Source of the DNA: Lactobacillus sp. ESL0785
Lineage (GTDB): Bacteria > Bacillota > Bacilli > Lactobacillales > Lactobacillaceae
DNA: 64,000 nucleotides
Reading direction: 5' to 3'
NCBI RefSeq assembly: GCF_029395455.1
Contig: NZ_CP113916.1
Location: 1,054,001-1,118,000 of the forward strand
In this document: positions 48,841 through 56,926 of the stretch, in pieces
How the letters are laid out: every line of letters starts with the position of its first letter
How positions within the stretch are numbered: position 1 is the stretch's first letter
Notes under the pieces: model-generated
The model's input: the letters and a program-made list of their open reading frames with translations, nothing else
The model's database searches: none
Told to the model about the DNA's origin: nothing
Position numbers and translations under genes: made by a program

Positions 48841-48876
48841 AGTTAATGTTCTGTGAGGAACAAGCAAACATACAAT

Positions 48877-48950
48877 GGTCTGGTAGCTCAGCTGGATAGA
48901 GCAACGGTCTTCTAAACCGTGGGTCGTGGGTTCGAATCTCACCCGGATCA
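48877..48950 (+). tRNA. tRNA-Arg (anticodon UCU)
   Basis: The 74-nt sequence folds as a full cloverleaf: acceptor GGTCTGG/CCGGATC with two G-U pairs, D arm GCTC...GAGC, anticodon arm ACGGT-CTTCTAA-ACCGT with TCT in the loop, variable GGGTC, and T arm GTGGG-TTCGAAT-CTCAC. The discriminator is A; CCA is not encoded. It reads AGA codons (and AGG by wobble). It is a single tRNA with its own promoter and terminator. Confidence 0.96.
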
Positions 48951-48955
48951 TTCAT

Positions 48956-48999
48956 ACAAAAAAAGCTAGGGTTTCGATGCAAAGGCCCTAGCTTTTTTG
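48956..48999 (+). terminator. Terminator of tRNA-Arg
   Basis: AAAAGCTAGGG and CCCTAGCTTTT flank a loop and end in a T-run directly after the tRNA. Confidence 0.92.
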
Positions 49000-49112
49000 T
49001 TTTAAAAATTATTACGTCCAACTGTCTAAAAAGCGTATACTAAAATTACTCATTAGACTAAATATAGTTATTTAACACAATTTTATATTTATGAGGGACA
49101 AAGGACAACGTT

Positions 49113-49358
49113 ATGGAAATTACCTCTAGCCCAACAAGTTTAATATTGAATTTACTATTATTAATTATAACTTTAGCTCTTGGCTTGTATCTCTTATATC
49201 CGCTCTATGATTTTTTCAAAACGCGGCGGCAAAATCAGTCACCTAAATACAAAACATTAAGAATTTTGCTCAGCAGCTTGGCCGGTGTCCTGTTTTTGCT
49301 GTATTCAATTAACGAGGTCGATATAGTATTTACCCTACTTCATTACCTCCACAACTAA
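49113..49358 (+). CDS. Small membrane protein of unknown function
   Basis: This 81-residue protein has two hydrophobic segments: about 10-30 (LILNLLLLIITLALGLYLLY) and 48-68 (LRILLSSLAGVLFLLYSI). A basic loop (FFKTRRQNQSPKYKT) lies between them. AAAGGA lies about 8 nt before the ATG. I do not recognise the family. It is followed 18 bp later by the SAP-domain gene and may be co-transcribed with it. Confidence 0.65.
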   Translation: MEITSSPTSLILNLLLLIITLALGLYLLYPLYDFFKTRRQNQSPKYKTLRILLSSLAGVLFLLYSINEVDIVFTLLHYLHN

Positions 49359-49376
49359 AATCTGGACTAATCTACT

Positions 49377-50015
49377 ATGAAACAACTTACCCTGAACGAA
49401 TTTAAGCAAAAATATTTTTATAAAACTGAACTTCAAGACTTATGCAGACAATATGGCCTGCCAACTTCTGGAACCAAGGCCGAACTTAATTCTTACCTGC
49501 AGGCTTTTTTATCTGGCACGCCTAAGGAGCAGATCAAGCCAGCAAGAAAAAAGAAGCAGGTGCAGCAATTAGCAGCAAGCGAGATTACATTGAGAACGCC
49601 AATTGTTGATTCCGGCTTTTCCTTTAACGCTGCCAGTCGGCAATTTTTCGCACAATACTTTCATGTTGAACATTTTTCCTTTAAAAAAGAAATGGCAATT
49701 ATTAAACGTGCAGCCGAGACTCGCCACGACACAGACATGACCGTTGCTGACTTAATTGCTCAATATCAAGAACTAACTTCAGCTAAACAGCGCAAACAAA
49801 TTATTGACCAAACTGTTGAAGAACATACTTATCAATGGAACAACTTTGTCCGTGCTTTCTGTCAAGATCCAGTTAGTCAACAGTTCAATAATAAGCTAAA
49901 AGTTGCGGCTATCTTATGGCACCATGTCAAAAATTCAACTAAACCGAAAGAATTTACGTTTGACTTAGTTAATACTTATGCCGCAGAGATTAATCAGTTC
50001 AATAAAAATAAATAG
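49377..50015 (+). CDS. SAP domain-containing protein
   Basis: This 212-residue protein has an N-terminal SAP-like helix-extended loop-helix motif (residues ~15-47: YKTELQDLCRQYGLPTSGTK then AELNSYLQAFL), which binds nucleic acid in other proteins. A basic linker (PARKKKQVQQ) follows. The C-terminal ~120-residue region starting FSFNAASRQFFAQYF is shared by related Firmicute SAP proteins (DUF6434-like layout). It probably binds DNA; the role is unknown. It overlaps a terminator hairpin at its stop. Confidence 0.75.
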   Translation: MKQLTLNEFKQKYFYKTELQDLCRQYGLPTSGTKAELNSYLQAFLSGTPKEQIKPARKKKQVQQLAASEITLRTPIVDSGFSFNAASRQFFAQYFHVEHFSFKKEMAIIKRAAETRHDTDMTVADLIAQYQELTSAKQRKQIIDQTVEEHTYQWNNFVRAFCQDPVSQQFNNKLKVAAILWHHVKNSTKPKEFTFDLVNTYAAEINQFNKNK

Positions 50016-50047
50016 GAACCTCCTAATACAGGAAGGTTCCTATTTAT
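50008..50047. terminator. Bidirectional terminator between convergent genes
   Basis: AAATAGGAACCT (50010-50021) and AGGTTCCTATTT (50034-50045) are perfectly complementary. The left arm includes the stop codon of the SAP gene, and the right arm ends 5 nt before the stop of the hydrolase gene. Confidence 0.9.
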
Positions 50048-50050
50048 TTG

Positions 50051-51409
50051 CTATTTTTTAAAGATTGTTGGCTTACCTAGCGCTGGTTCAGTCATTATTT
50101 CTAGCCCTGCAGTTGTAAATTTCAGCGGCAGCAATGTATCATAGATTTTTATTTCAATAAATTTTTGCCCGCGTTCATTTTCAATAATTGGAAACGGCCA
50201 ATGACCAATTGTTGCCAATAATTGATTATCTTGCTCACTAATTGTAACAATCCCGTAACCTGGATTGCGGTAATCACCCAATAGCTCCGGTTTAGCCTTA
50301 ACAGGTTGCGGATTATCACCTTCTGCTTCACTGAACTTGCGTTGCTTAGTTGCTAATCTTTGCGTCATAAAGTCCGATGAAGTCTTAATCCAGTCATGTT
50401 GCTTAAGACCAGCAAAGGTATCAATCGTTTGGTATGCCAAAGCAAAAATCGCATCCGTTGAATCCAAGTTCATCGTGGAAACAAAAGCTAAATCAAGCTC
50501 AGGAATAAAGCCCAAGAAAGAACAATAGCCGACATATGAACCACTATGGAAGAGATACTTGTAACCATGGTAATCTTCCATCATCATCCCCAAACCATAA
50601 TTTGAGAAGGATGCTCCACCATAAGCGCGATCAACCGGCATAATTGATTGCGGTTGATACCGCTGCATCGTAATGCCACTGCCAGTTTGAGCCGTTTTTA
50701 GCTGAAACTTAGCCCATTCGAGCAAATCCGAAATACTGGCAAGCATGCTACTAGCACCACCGACTTTTCCCGGAGCAATCAAAGGTACTTCTCGTAGCTT
50801 ACCATGATCTAGCAGATAGGGCTTGGCAATTTGATCCCGATCACATTCATGATGATTAATATATGTACTGCTTAATTGTAACGGCTTGAGTAAATTTTCA
50901 TGAATATAAGAACCATAATCCTGATTAATCACTTGTTCCATCACATAAGTAGCAACTGCAAAAATCAAGTTACTATATTGCATCTTAACTCGCAGCTCGT
51001 GATTAGGCTCAAGATGACTCACAGCGGCAACTTTTTGTGCCAAAGTTAAGTCTTGCTTATTGCAATTAGTAATCCGCATCCAATCATGAGCTGGTAACCC
51101 ACTCTGGTGACTCAATGCATCCCGCCACGTTAAATGCTCCGTTACATAAGGATCAACCATCTTAAAGCCAGACCAGTACTTTTTCAATGGTTGATCCAAA
51201 TCAATCTTACCTTCATCAGCCAACTTACAAATTGCTGTTGCTAAAAAAGTTTTTGAAATCGAAGCCAGTGGGTACAGTGTATCTTGCTCAGCATCACCAT
51301 ACACATGACTGTAAGTTTCACCTTTGTAATAGATTCCTAATCCTAAACTCGGCAGTCTAAAGTTTGCCCGAATTTTTTCAGCATAATTATCAATTTCTTG
51401 GGTTTTCAT
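50051..51409 (-). CDS. Serine hydrolase of the beta-lactamase / class C-like family
   Basis: The 452-residue protein has a class C beta-lactamase-like fold. The active-site SxxK motif is LASISKTFLATA (Ser50, Lys53) and the YxN motif is KMQYSNLIFAV; GYGIVTIS and related strands occur in a C-terminal roughly 100-residue domain. There is no signal peptide or membrane segment, so it is probably cytoplasmic. Such proteins in lactobacilli are esterases or peptidases rather than true beta-lactamases, and the substrate cannot be predicted. A GGAGG-type site precedes ATG 51409. The gene stands alone. Confidence 0.88.
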   Translation of the reverse strand: MKTQEIDNYAEKIRANFRLPSLGLGIYYKGETYSHVYGDAEQDTLYPLASISKTFLATAICKLADEGKIDLDQPLKKYWSGFKMVDPYVTEHLTWRDALSHQSGLPAHDWMRITNCNKQDLTLAQKVAAVSHLEPNHELRVKMQYSNLIFAVATYVMEQVINQDYGSYIHENLLKPLQLSSTYINHHECDRDQIAKPYLLDHGKLREVPLIAPGKVGGASSMLASISDLLEWAKFQLKTAQTGSGITMQRYQPQSIMPVDRAYGGASFSNYGLGMMMEDYHGYKYLFHSGSYVGYCSFLGFIPELDLAFVSTMNLDSTDAIFALAYQTIDTFAGLKQHDWIKTSSDFMTQRLATKQRKFSEAEGDNPQPVKAKPELLGDYRNPGYGIVTISEQDNQLLATIGHWPFPIIENERGQKFIEIKIYDTLLPLKFTTAGLEIMTEPALGKPTIFKK

Positions 51410-51610
51410 GATTTAAGTCCTCCTTGTATATTCTTTGATTATAGCATTTATTTTAATTACTACATTAAAATTTTTATAAAAAATAAATTGAACTGCTTAA
51501 GCAAATGATTTTTCTATTCGTATAAATTTTTAGCAAATTAATATTTTGGCTTGCTATTTTTTCAAAATCTAGTAATATTATGCTTAAACATTTATGAGAG
51601 GTAAATAATT

Positions 51611-51679
51611 ATGACGACAATTAAATTTCATCAAACACAAGTTAAATATTATCTTCGGTACTTTAGCAAAACGATCTGA
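51611..51679 (+). CDS. Possible 22-codon leader peptide upstream of the PTS_EIIC_2 gene
   Basis: An ATG at 51611 preceded by GAGAGG (9-nt spacing) opens MTTIKFHQTQVKYYLRYFSKTI and stops at 51677-51679. The peptide's last codons overlap the left arm of the structured leader (GGTACT, 51657-51662). A TTGCTA-16-TAATAT promoter lies just upstream (about 51,550-51,580). Three tyrosines (YY-Y) fall near its end. Whether it is translated or only part of the RNA is unproven. Confidence 0.4.
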   Translation: MTTIKFHQTQVKYYLRYFSKTI

Positions 51680-51808
51680 GTGCCGTATTTGTCATTACAT
51701 TAGACACACAGGTCATGAAATTGACAATTGTGTGCCTTTATTAAGTACAGTACCTTCTTCTCTTCTTAAAAAACGTACACAGTTGTCGTCATCTGTGTAC
51801 GTTTTTTT
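51657..51808 (+). promoter_or_regulatory. Attenuator-like leader RNA ending in a terminator before the PTS_EIIC_2 gene
   Basis: GGTACT (51657-51662) pairs with AGTACC (51749-51754). Within that span a hairpin forms from ACACA and TGTGT with an inner GTCA/TGAC stem. A strong intrinsic terminator then follows (AAAAAACGTACACAG, 51768-51782, with CTGTGTACGTTTTTT), only about 18 nt before the next start codon. A terminator at this position argues for conditional readthrough, that is a riboswitch or leader-peptide attenuator. The signal is unknown. Confidence 0.6.
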
Positions 51809-51826
51809 ATCAGGAGAAATAATCAA

Positions 51827-52864
51827 ATGAAAGTTATCAAACAAATTGTCCTTGACACGCTAAATGGACTCTCAACGGGGGTTGTTGTTGCCTTAATTCC
51901 CGGAGCGCTAGTCAATCAACTCGTTAAAGCATTATTGCCAACTTGGCCGCAACTAAACTTTATTTTGGCATTAACAGCATTTGCTACCGGATTATTGCCG
52001 GCAATCAGTGGTGTCTGTGTTGGCATGAATGCTAAATTAACACCAATTCAAACATCTTCATTAGCCCTTGCTGCTACAGCTGGAGCCGGTAATTTCGTCA
52101 TGCAACACGGAAAACTCATGATCAATGGCTCCGGTGATGTCATTAACACTGCAATTACAATTATGATTGCCTATGGATTAATTTTAATCTTAGGTAAAAA
52201 ACTTAAGGCATACACTATTTTATTAGTACCACTACTAGTATTAGTTATTGCTGGCGGTCTTGGTAGCTTAACTAGAATACCAGTTGGGCAACTGACAGCT
52301 CTAATTAGTCTGGCAATTAAGCACCTGACAACTTTACAGCCAATTATCATGGGCATCATTATGGGAGTTATTTTTGCCCTACTAATTGTTTCGCCAATTT
52401 CTTCAGTTGGAATTGCGACTGCGATCGGTATCTCTGGAATTGCTTCCGGTGCTGCTAATCTCGGAATTACAGCTGTAGGATTTAGTTTGGCAATTTTTGG
52501 CTGGCAGGCAAACACAATTGGTACTTCAATTGCCCATTTTTTAGGCTCGCCCAAGATGCAAATGGCCAATTTAATGACCAAACCCAAATTATTACTGCCA
52601 TTAATCCTCAATGCTGGAATCTGTGGCGGACTAGGTGCTGCTTTTAATATTGGTGGTACGCCGATGAGTGCCGGCTTCGGCTTCTCTGGATTAATCGGTC
52701 CACTAGCGGCATTAGCCAATCGGCCAATAAACGCTAGCAATATCACCTTAATTGTAATGCTCTTCATAATTATCCCTATTATCTTAGGTTTAATAATAAA
52801 TTACCTTTTCAATCACCAACTGCATTACTTCTCTAGCAAAGATTTTGAATTAGACTTCAGCTAA
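51827..52864 (+). CDS. PTS_EIIC_2-family (PfoR-type) membrane transporter
   Basis: This 345-residue integral membrane protein has about nine to ten hydrophobic spans. Conserved segments include TGLLPAISGVCVGMNAKLTP, LAATAGAGNFVMQHGKLMI, MGIIMGVIFALLIVSPISS, ISGIASGAANLGITAVGF and FGFSGLIGPLAAL. These match the PF13303 family of EIIC-like proteins. No EIIA or EIIB gene lies nearby, so a classical PTS role is uncertain. AGGAG lies 8 nt before the ATG. Expression is probably controlled by the leader with terminator just upstream. Confidence 0.85.
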   Translation: MKVIKQIVLDTLNGLSTGVVVALIPGALVNQLVKALLPTWPQLNFILALTAFATGLLPAISGVCVGMNAKLTPIQTSSLALAATAGAGNFVMQHGKLMINGSGDVINTAITIMIAYGLILILGKKLKAYTILLVPLLVLVIAGGLGSLTRIPVGQLTALISLAIKHLTTLQPIIMGIIMGVIFALLIVSPISSVGIATAIGISGIASGAANLGITAVGFSLAIFGWQANTIGTSIAHFLGSPKMQMANLMTKPKLLLPLILNAGICGGLGAAFNIGGTPMSAGFGFSGLIGPLAALANRPINASNITLIVMLFIIIPIILGLIINYLFNHQLHYFSSKDFELDFS

Positions 52865-52928
52865 GAAATATCAAAGCGGCACCATTATTTAGATTTAGGA
52901 AAAGTACCCCCACCTACTGCTGGCGATT

Positions 52929-53894
52929 TTATTCGCTAACAACGTTTAAGTTCTCACCATTTAAGTAAGCTCGCAAATTAGCAAACACAATTTGTAATAA
53001 CCGATCGCGAGTTTCCTTTGGAGCCCAAGCAATGTGTGGTGTAATATAGCAATTTTTAGCAGTTAGCAATGGACTAGTAGCAGGGATCGGCTCTGTCTGC
53101 GCAACATCCACCCCGGCAGCTGCTATCCGACCACTATTTAATGCTTCAGCAAGATCGGCTTCGTTGATTAACCCACCGCGAGCAGTATTCAGAATAATTA
53201 CCCCTTTTTTCATTTGCTTAATTGCTTGGGTACAAATCAAATTTGTGGTTTCAGGGGTTTGTGGCACGTGTAAACTGATAACATCAGCCTCTTTATATAA
53301 TTGTTCAAGACTAACCTGCTTAACCCAAGTATTAGTAATTGCTTTAGGTCGATGATTATAAAAAATAATCTTCATCCCCAAAGCATGACCAATTTCAGCT
53401 ACTCGTTTAGCAATTGCTCCAAAACCAACTAAACCCAAGGTCTTACCCGTTAATTCCATTAAAGGCTTAGCCCAAAAAGTAAAATCAGGATTACTCGTCC
53501 ACTTACCTTCATGAACTAACTTATTGTGTAAGCCAACTTGATTAGTAATTTCCAGCAATAACGCAAAAGTAAATTGAGCAACCGCATCTGAACCATAACT
53601 TGGAACATTAGTTACTGTTACACCAGCTTCTGCAGCTGCAGCAAGATCAATGACATTATAGCCTGTTGCCGTAACCCCAATATACTTCAAATTAGGCGCT
53701 TTAATGATAACTTCCTTATCAAGTGGCGTTTTATTAGTTAAAACAATTTCAGCAGTACCAATCCGTTTTAAAATTTCCTGATTATCAGTAATTGGTGTTC
53801 GATCATAAAATTTGCAGTCACCTAATTTGGTTAGTGGTGTCCAATCAAGATCACCAGGATTAAGCGCATAACTATCTAAATTAACGATTTTCAT
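52929..53894 (-). CDS. D-2-hydroxyacid dehydrogenase (NAD-dependent)
   Basis: This 321-residue enzyme has the split two-domain layout of the family. The Rossmann motif GLVGFGAIAKRVAEIG is central. The catalytic Arg is in LNTARGGLINE, the Glu follows in VDVAQTEPIP, and the His is in YITPHIAWAP. The family reduces 2-keto acids (hydroxypyruvate, glyoxylate, lactate-type substrates) with NAD(P)H; substrate is not predictable here. ATG 53894 is the start. A 54-codon remnant of a second copy is at 55963-56127, just beyond the OppA gene. Confidence 0.92.
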   Translation of the reverse strand: MKIVNLDSYALNPGDLDWTPLTKLGDCKFYDRTPITDNQEILKRIGTAEIVLTNKTPLDKEVIIKAPNLKYIGVTATGYNVIDLAAAAEAGVTVTNVPSYGSDAVAQFTFALLLEITNQVGLHNKLVHEGKWTSNPDFTFWAKPLMELTGKTLGLVGFGAIAKRVAEIGHALGMKIIFYNHRPKAITNTWVKQVSLEQLYKEADVISLHVPQTPETTNLICTQAIKQMKKGVIILNTARGGLINEADLAEALNSGRIAAAGVDVAQTEPIPATSPLLTAKNCYITPHIAWAPKETRDRLLQIVFANLRAYLNGENLNVVSE

Positions 53895-54097
53895 GTAAGT
53901 CCCTCATTTCTAGATTTAAAAAGCATTAATTCTAATTCATTATAACAATAATTAGGGTAATGCTTTTTAAAATTTAATATAAAGTTATCAGCAAACATTA
54001 AAAATAAATAAATGTTAAATTTTTCCTCATTTTATTAATATAATATGTTAGAATATATAACAAAATTATTATTTTTTTAATATTAAGGAGTAACAAT

Positions 54098-55864
54098 ATG
54101 AAAACAGCCAAATTATTAGGTTCAATCGGAATCATGACTTCAACTCTCTTAGTCTTAACAGCATGTGGTAAAAGTGCCGATACTAGCAATGAAAGCAAAG
54201 ATGTCAGCAAATTACCAGAAACTACACCTGCCAAAACTGCCAAGCAAGGTGGAACATTAAAATTAGCTCTAGAAACAGACACACCATTTTCAGGAATTTT
54301 TTCAAACGAATTGTCAACTAGTGATATTGACTCTAGTGTTGCCGGTCCTGGTGCTGAGACCCTTTTTGATACTGATAATCATTATCGAATTACTGACAAA
54401 GGCCCAGCGACTTTAAAGCTAAATCGCAAAAATAATACAGTTACAATTACTGTTAAAAATGGGGTTAAGTGGTCAGATGGGCACCAGGTAACAGCTAAGG
54501 ACTTGGAATATCCCTATGAAATCATTGCTAATAAAAAGTCCAAATCTGAACGTTATAATAAAAACTTAGAAAATATTAAAGGTCTAAAAGACTACCATGA
54601 TGGCAAAGCCCAAAGCATTTCTGGTATCGAAATGCCTGATGGTGAAAATGGTCGGACAATTATTATCCATTTTTATGAATTAAAGCCCGGCATGTACAAC
54701 AGTGGTAACCGTTATTTCTGGGAATCCGCAGAGCCATACCACTACTTAAAGGACGTTCCTTTTAATAAATTAATTTCATCTGATCAAATTCGGAAAAAGC
54801 CACTGTTTTTCGGTCCATTTAAAATCAGCAAAATTGTCAGAGGTCAATCTGTAACTTGGACACCTAATAAGTACTATTGGCGCGGTCAACCAAAACTGAA
54901 TAAAATAATTGTTCAGGTTGTTGCTCCTAACTCTGCAACCCAGGCAATTAAGAGTCATAAATTTGATGTTGCAGATGTCATACCAACACAATGGATTCAG
55001 GTTAAAAACACCAAAAAGGTTAATTTTATTGCACAAATTCCCCTATCTTACCACTACATCGGCTTTAAAGTCGGTAAATGGAATGCCAAAGAGAATAAGA
55101 ATGTCATGAACAAAAATTCTAAAATGAACAATAAGGCATTACGTGAAGCTATCGGCTACGCAATGAATGTTGATCAAGTAGATAAACACTACACTCATGG
55201 CATCAAGTTCCGTGTACCAACCCTAATTCCAGCACAATATGGTGATTATTCAGATAAAACCAATTCTGGCTTTAATTATGATTTGAAAAAGGCCAATAAT
55301 ATTTTAGATAAGGCTGGCTTCAAAAAGAAGGGCAAGTGGCGTGTCCAGCCAAATGGCAAGCCGTTGACAATTACCTTTGCAGCAATGAGTGGTGACACTA
55401 ACCAAGAACCAATTGTTCAAAATTACTTACAACAGTGGCACAAGATTGGCTTAAACGTTAAATTAGCCGGTGGTCGATTAACTGAATTTAATTCATTCTA
55501 TGACAAAATTCAAAATGATGACCCATCAATTGACATGTACATGGCCGGCTGGGGGCTGCCAAGTGAGCCATCGCCACAATCATATTATAGTGAGACTTCA
55601 ATTTTGAATTACATGCGTTATGTAACACCTGAAAACAATAAATTATTACAAGAAATTGATTCTCCTAAGGCATTCAACCACAAATATCGGGTACAGAAAT
55701 TCCATGAATGGCAAAAGTATATGACTGATGAGGCATGGGCTATTCCAATCGATAATGCTTATACAATTACCGCTGTTAACTCTAATATTACGGGCTATTC
55801 TAAGGAACCAGCACAATCAAACAACAATCAGCCACTTTGGTATAAAGTAGGTTATGCTAAATAA
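54098..55864 (+). CDS. Peptide ABC transporter substrate-binding lipoprotein (OppA family)
   Basis: This 588-residue extracellular solute-binding protein has a lipoprotein signal peptide with lipobox LTAC (lipidated Cys23), then a short Ser/Asp-rich linker. The family 5 fold shows GGTLKLALETDTPFSG, VKWSDGHQVTAKDLEY, EAIGYAMNVDQVDKHY and a C-terminal AWAIPIDNAYTITAVN segment. It would deliver oligopeptides to an ABC permease. No permease or ATPase gene is adjacent, so it probably works with an Opp system encoded elsewhere. It has its own terminator. Confidence 0.93.
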   Translation: MKTAKLLGSIGIMTSTLLVLTACGKSADTSNESKDVSKLPETTPAKTAKQGGTLKLALETDTPFSGIFSNELSTSDIDSSVAGPGAETLFDTDNHYRITDKGPATLKLNRKNNTVTITVKNGVKWSDGHQVTAKDLEYPYEIIANKKSKSERYNKNLENIKGLKDYHDGKAQSISGIEMPDGENGRTIIIHFYELKPGMYNSGNRYFWESAEPYHYLKDVPFNKLISSDQIRKKPLFFGPFKISKIVRGQSVTWTPNKYYWRGQPKLNKIIVQVVAPNSATQAIKSHKFDVADVIPTQWIQVKNTKKVNFIAQIPLSYHYIGFKVGKWNAKENKNVMNKNSKMNNKALREAIGYAMNVDQVDKHYTHGIKFRVPTLIPAQYGDYSDKTNSGFNYDLKKANNILDKAGFKKKGKWRVQPNGKPLTITFAAMSGDTNQEPIVQNYLQQWHKIGLNVKLAGGRLTEFNSFYDKIQNDDPSIDMYMAGWGLPSEPSPQSYYSETSILNYMRYVTPENNKLLQEIDSPKAFNHKYRVQKFHEWQKYMTDEAWAIPIDNAYTITAVNSNITGYSKEPAQSNNNQPLWYKVGYAK

Positions 55865-55891
55865 TTAGAATTTCTTCTTAATTTTGCACTA

Positions 55892-55936
55892 GGAAAGAGC
55901 AACTCTTCAAATTGAAAAGTTGCTCTTTTGTTTTTT
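55892..55936 (+). terminator. Terminator of the OppA gene
   Basis: AAAGAGCAACT (55894-55904) and AGTTGCTCTTT (55918-55928) form a perfect 11-bp stem followed by T residues. Confidence 0.92.
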
Positions 55937-55962
55937 ATTCAATAACGTTTAATTTTCACTAT

Positions 55963-56127
55963 TTATATAAAGCCGGCTTTCTCAGCATCACCAATCCGAC
56001 GCAAAATTTCTGCGTTATCATCAACTGGTGTCCGATCATATAATCTGTATTCGCCAAATTCTTTTAGTGGTGACCAATCTAAGTCACCTGGGTTCAAGGC
56101 ATAACTATCCAAATTTACAATTTTCAC
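55963..56127 (-). pseudogene. N-terminal remnant of a D-2-hydroxyacid dehydrogenase
   Basis: From a GTG at 56127 the frame reads VKIVNLDSYALNPGDLDW followed by SPLKEFGEYRLYDRTPVDDN. It then follows the first ~50 residues of the full-length dehydrogenase encoded at 52929-53894 (MKIVNLDSYALNPGDLDW...) before diverging after IGDAEKA and stopping at 55963. The rest of the enzyme is absent. It is most likely what is left of a tandem paralogue after deletion. An upstream GAGG-like site remains. Confidence 0.85.
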
Positions 56128-56317
56128 GCTGTTTCCTCGTTTCTATCATCAAAGAATTTTAATCAATCTTATTATAGCAATTAATTAGATTAATTATCGC
56201 TGTATTGCTTATTTTTAACGCATAACTTAGATAGTAAAATATTGCAGGTAACTAATAGAACTGCCTTTCAATTGTTATTACAACAGATTATTTTAAAATA
56301 GGAAAACTATAATTGTA

Positions 56318-56346
56318 TTCCTTTATATCTATTTTTTAGATATAAT
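56318..56346 (+). promoter_or_regulatory. Promoter of the small-peptide transcript
   Basis: TATAAT at 56341-56346 is a consensus -10; the -35 TTCCTT (56318-56323, 17-nt spacer) is weak. Transcription would start near 56353, at the first arm of the long-range inverted repeat. Confidence 0.6.
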
Positions 56347-56353
56347 ATTTATT

Positions 56354-56698
56354 ACAGAACAGCTAAAGCTGGTGGCTATTTCCTTCAAAAGAGGTGGTGC
56401 TTATGGTGTGTCTACACCTGATGCAAAATCCTAATGAAAGGAGGTTAGCCCGATACCTTTATGGGTATTGCACTTTTTATCTTGCGTTTGGCAATTATCT
56501 TTACCGTATTAAGCTACTTACTGTATTCTTTAACGAATGCGACAAATTCCTTAACCACTTGGATTATTGCTTTAGCAAGATTGTTTCTTGTAATCAAACT
56601 ATTTTTTACGAGAAACAAAAAGTAATCACTTTAGCTTGGCAGAGCTGATGATTACTAGATAATTACTATTTGCCACCACTTTAGCTAGTGGCTTCTGT
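56354..56698 (+). repeat. Long-range inverted repeat joining the 5' and 3' ends of a ~385-nt transcript
   Basis: AGCTAAAGCTGGTGGC (56361-56376) pairs with GCCACCACTTTAGCT (56672-56686) as 15 bp with one bulged nucleotide. An outer ACAGAA (56354-56359) pairs with TTCTGT (56693-56698). The 3' arm can alternatively form a local hairpin CCACT-TTAGCT-AGTGG. The terminator follows at once. The pairing brings both transcript ends together. Confidence 0.75.
56461..56625 (+). CDS. 54-residue hydrophobic peptide, candidate type I toxin
   Basis: The frame MGIALFILRLAIIFTVLSYL... runs to TAA 56623-56625. It holds two hydrophobic segments (residues 3-23 and 33-49) with a basic end (FTRNKK), the look of a small membrane toxin. 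AAAGGAGG is present but 16 nt from the ATG, and the ATG lies in the loop of a small hairpin (ATACC/GGTAT), so translation may be restrained or started differently. An overlapping 80-84-residue frame (56394/56403-56648) has a better-placed GAGG but a Cys-rich, non-hydrophobic product. I do not recognise the family (it is not an obvious Fst or TxpA). Confidence 0.45.
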   Translation: MGIALFILRLAIIFTVLSYLLYSLTNATNSLTTWIIALARLFLVIKLFFTRNKK

Positions 56699-56700
56699 GA

Positions 56701-56735
56701 GGAGTTCTATTCCCATTAGAACTCCTTTTCTTTTG
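56701..56735 (+). terminator. Terminator of the small-peptide transcript
   Basis: GGAGTTCTA and TAGAACTCC flank a 7-nt loop and are followed by TTTTCTTTT. The stretch from here to about 56,920 is AT-rich and shows no gene. Confidence 0.9.
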
Positions 56736-56926
56736 TCATTATAGCACATGAATTTTGAGAATAAAAATTATACTCTTGCTTTGTAATATCAATTTTTCTT
56801 TTCGTTTAAGCTATGACTAAGTACCTAAGTTATGACACAATTATTATGCTATCGCCTATCTTTAATGTATTACTCAGATAGTTAGAATACTGCCAATAAT
56901 TATTTGGATAATTTAGTATTAATTAG

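Noticed and set aside
48877-48950. tRNA-Arg as an attachment site for an integrated element
   Set aside because: No integrase or duplicated tRNA 3' end is seen nearby; the recombinase at 58434-59354 is better explained by the hsdS inverted repeats.
48818-49021. Minus-strand 67-codon ORF over the tRNA-Arg gene
   Set aside because: It is antisense to the tRNA; its middle is just the reverse of the cloverleaf, a well-known spurious ORF type.
50051-51409. Antibiotic-resistance beta-lactamase
   Set aside because: The fold matches, but there is no signal peptide, and cytoplasmic family members in lactobacilli are esterase or peptidase-like.
52171-52767. 198-codon antisense ORF in the PTS_EIIC_2 gene
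   Set aside because: It lies wholly within a convincing membrane-protein gene and has no initiation signal; the proline-rich product is typical of an antisense shadow.
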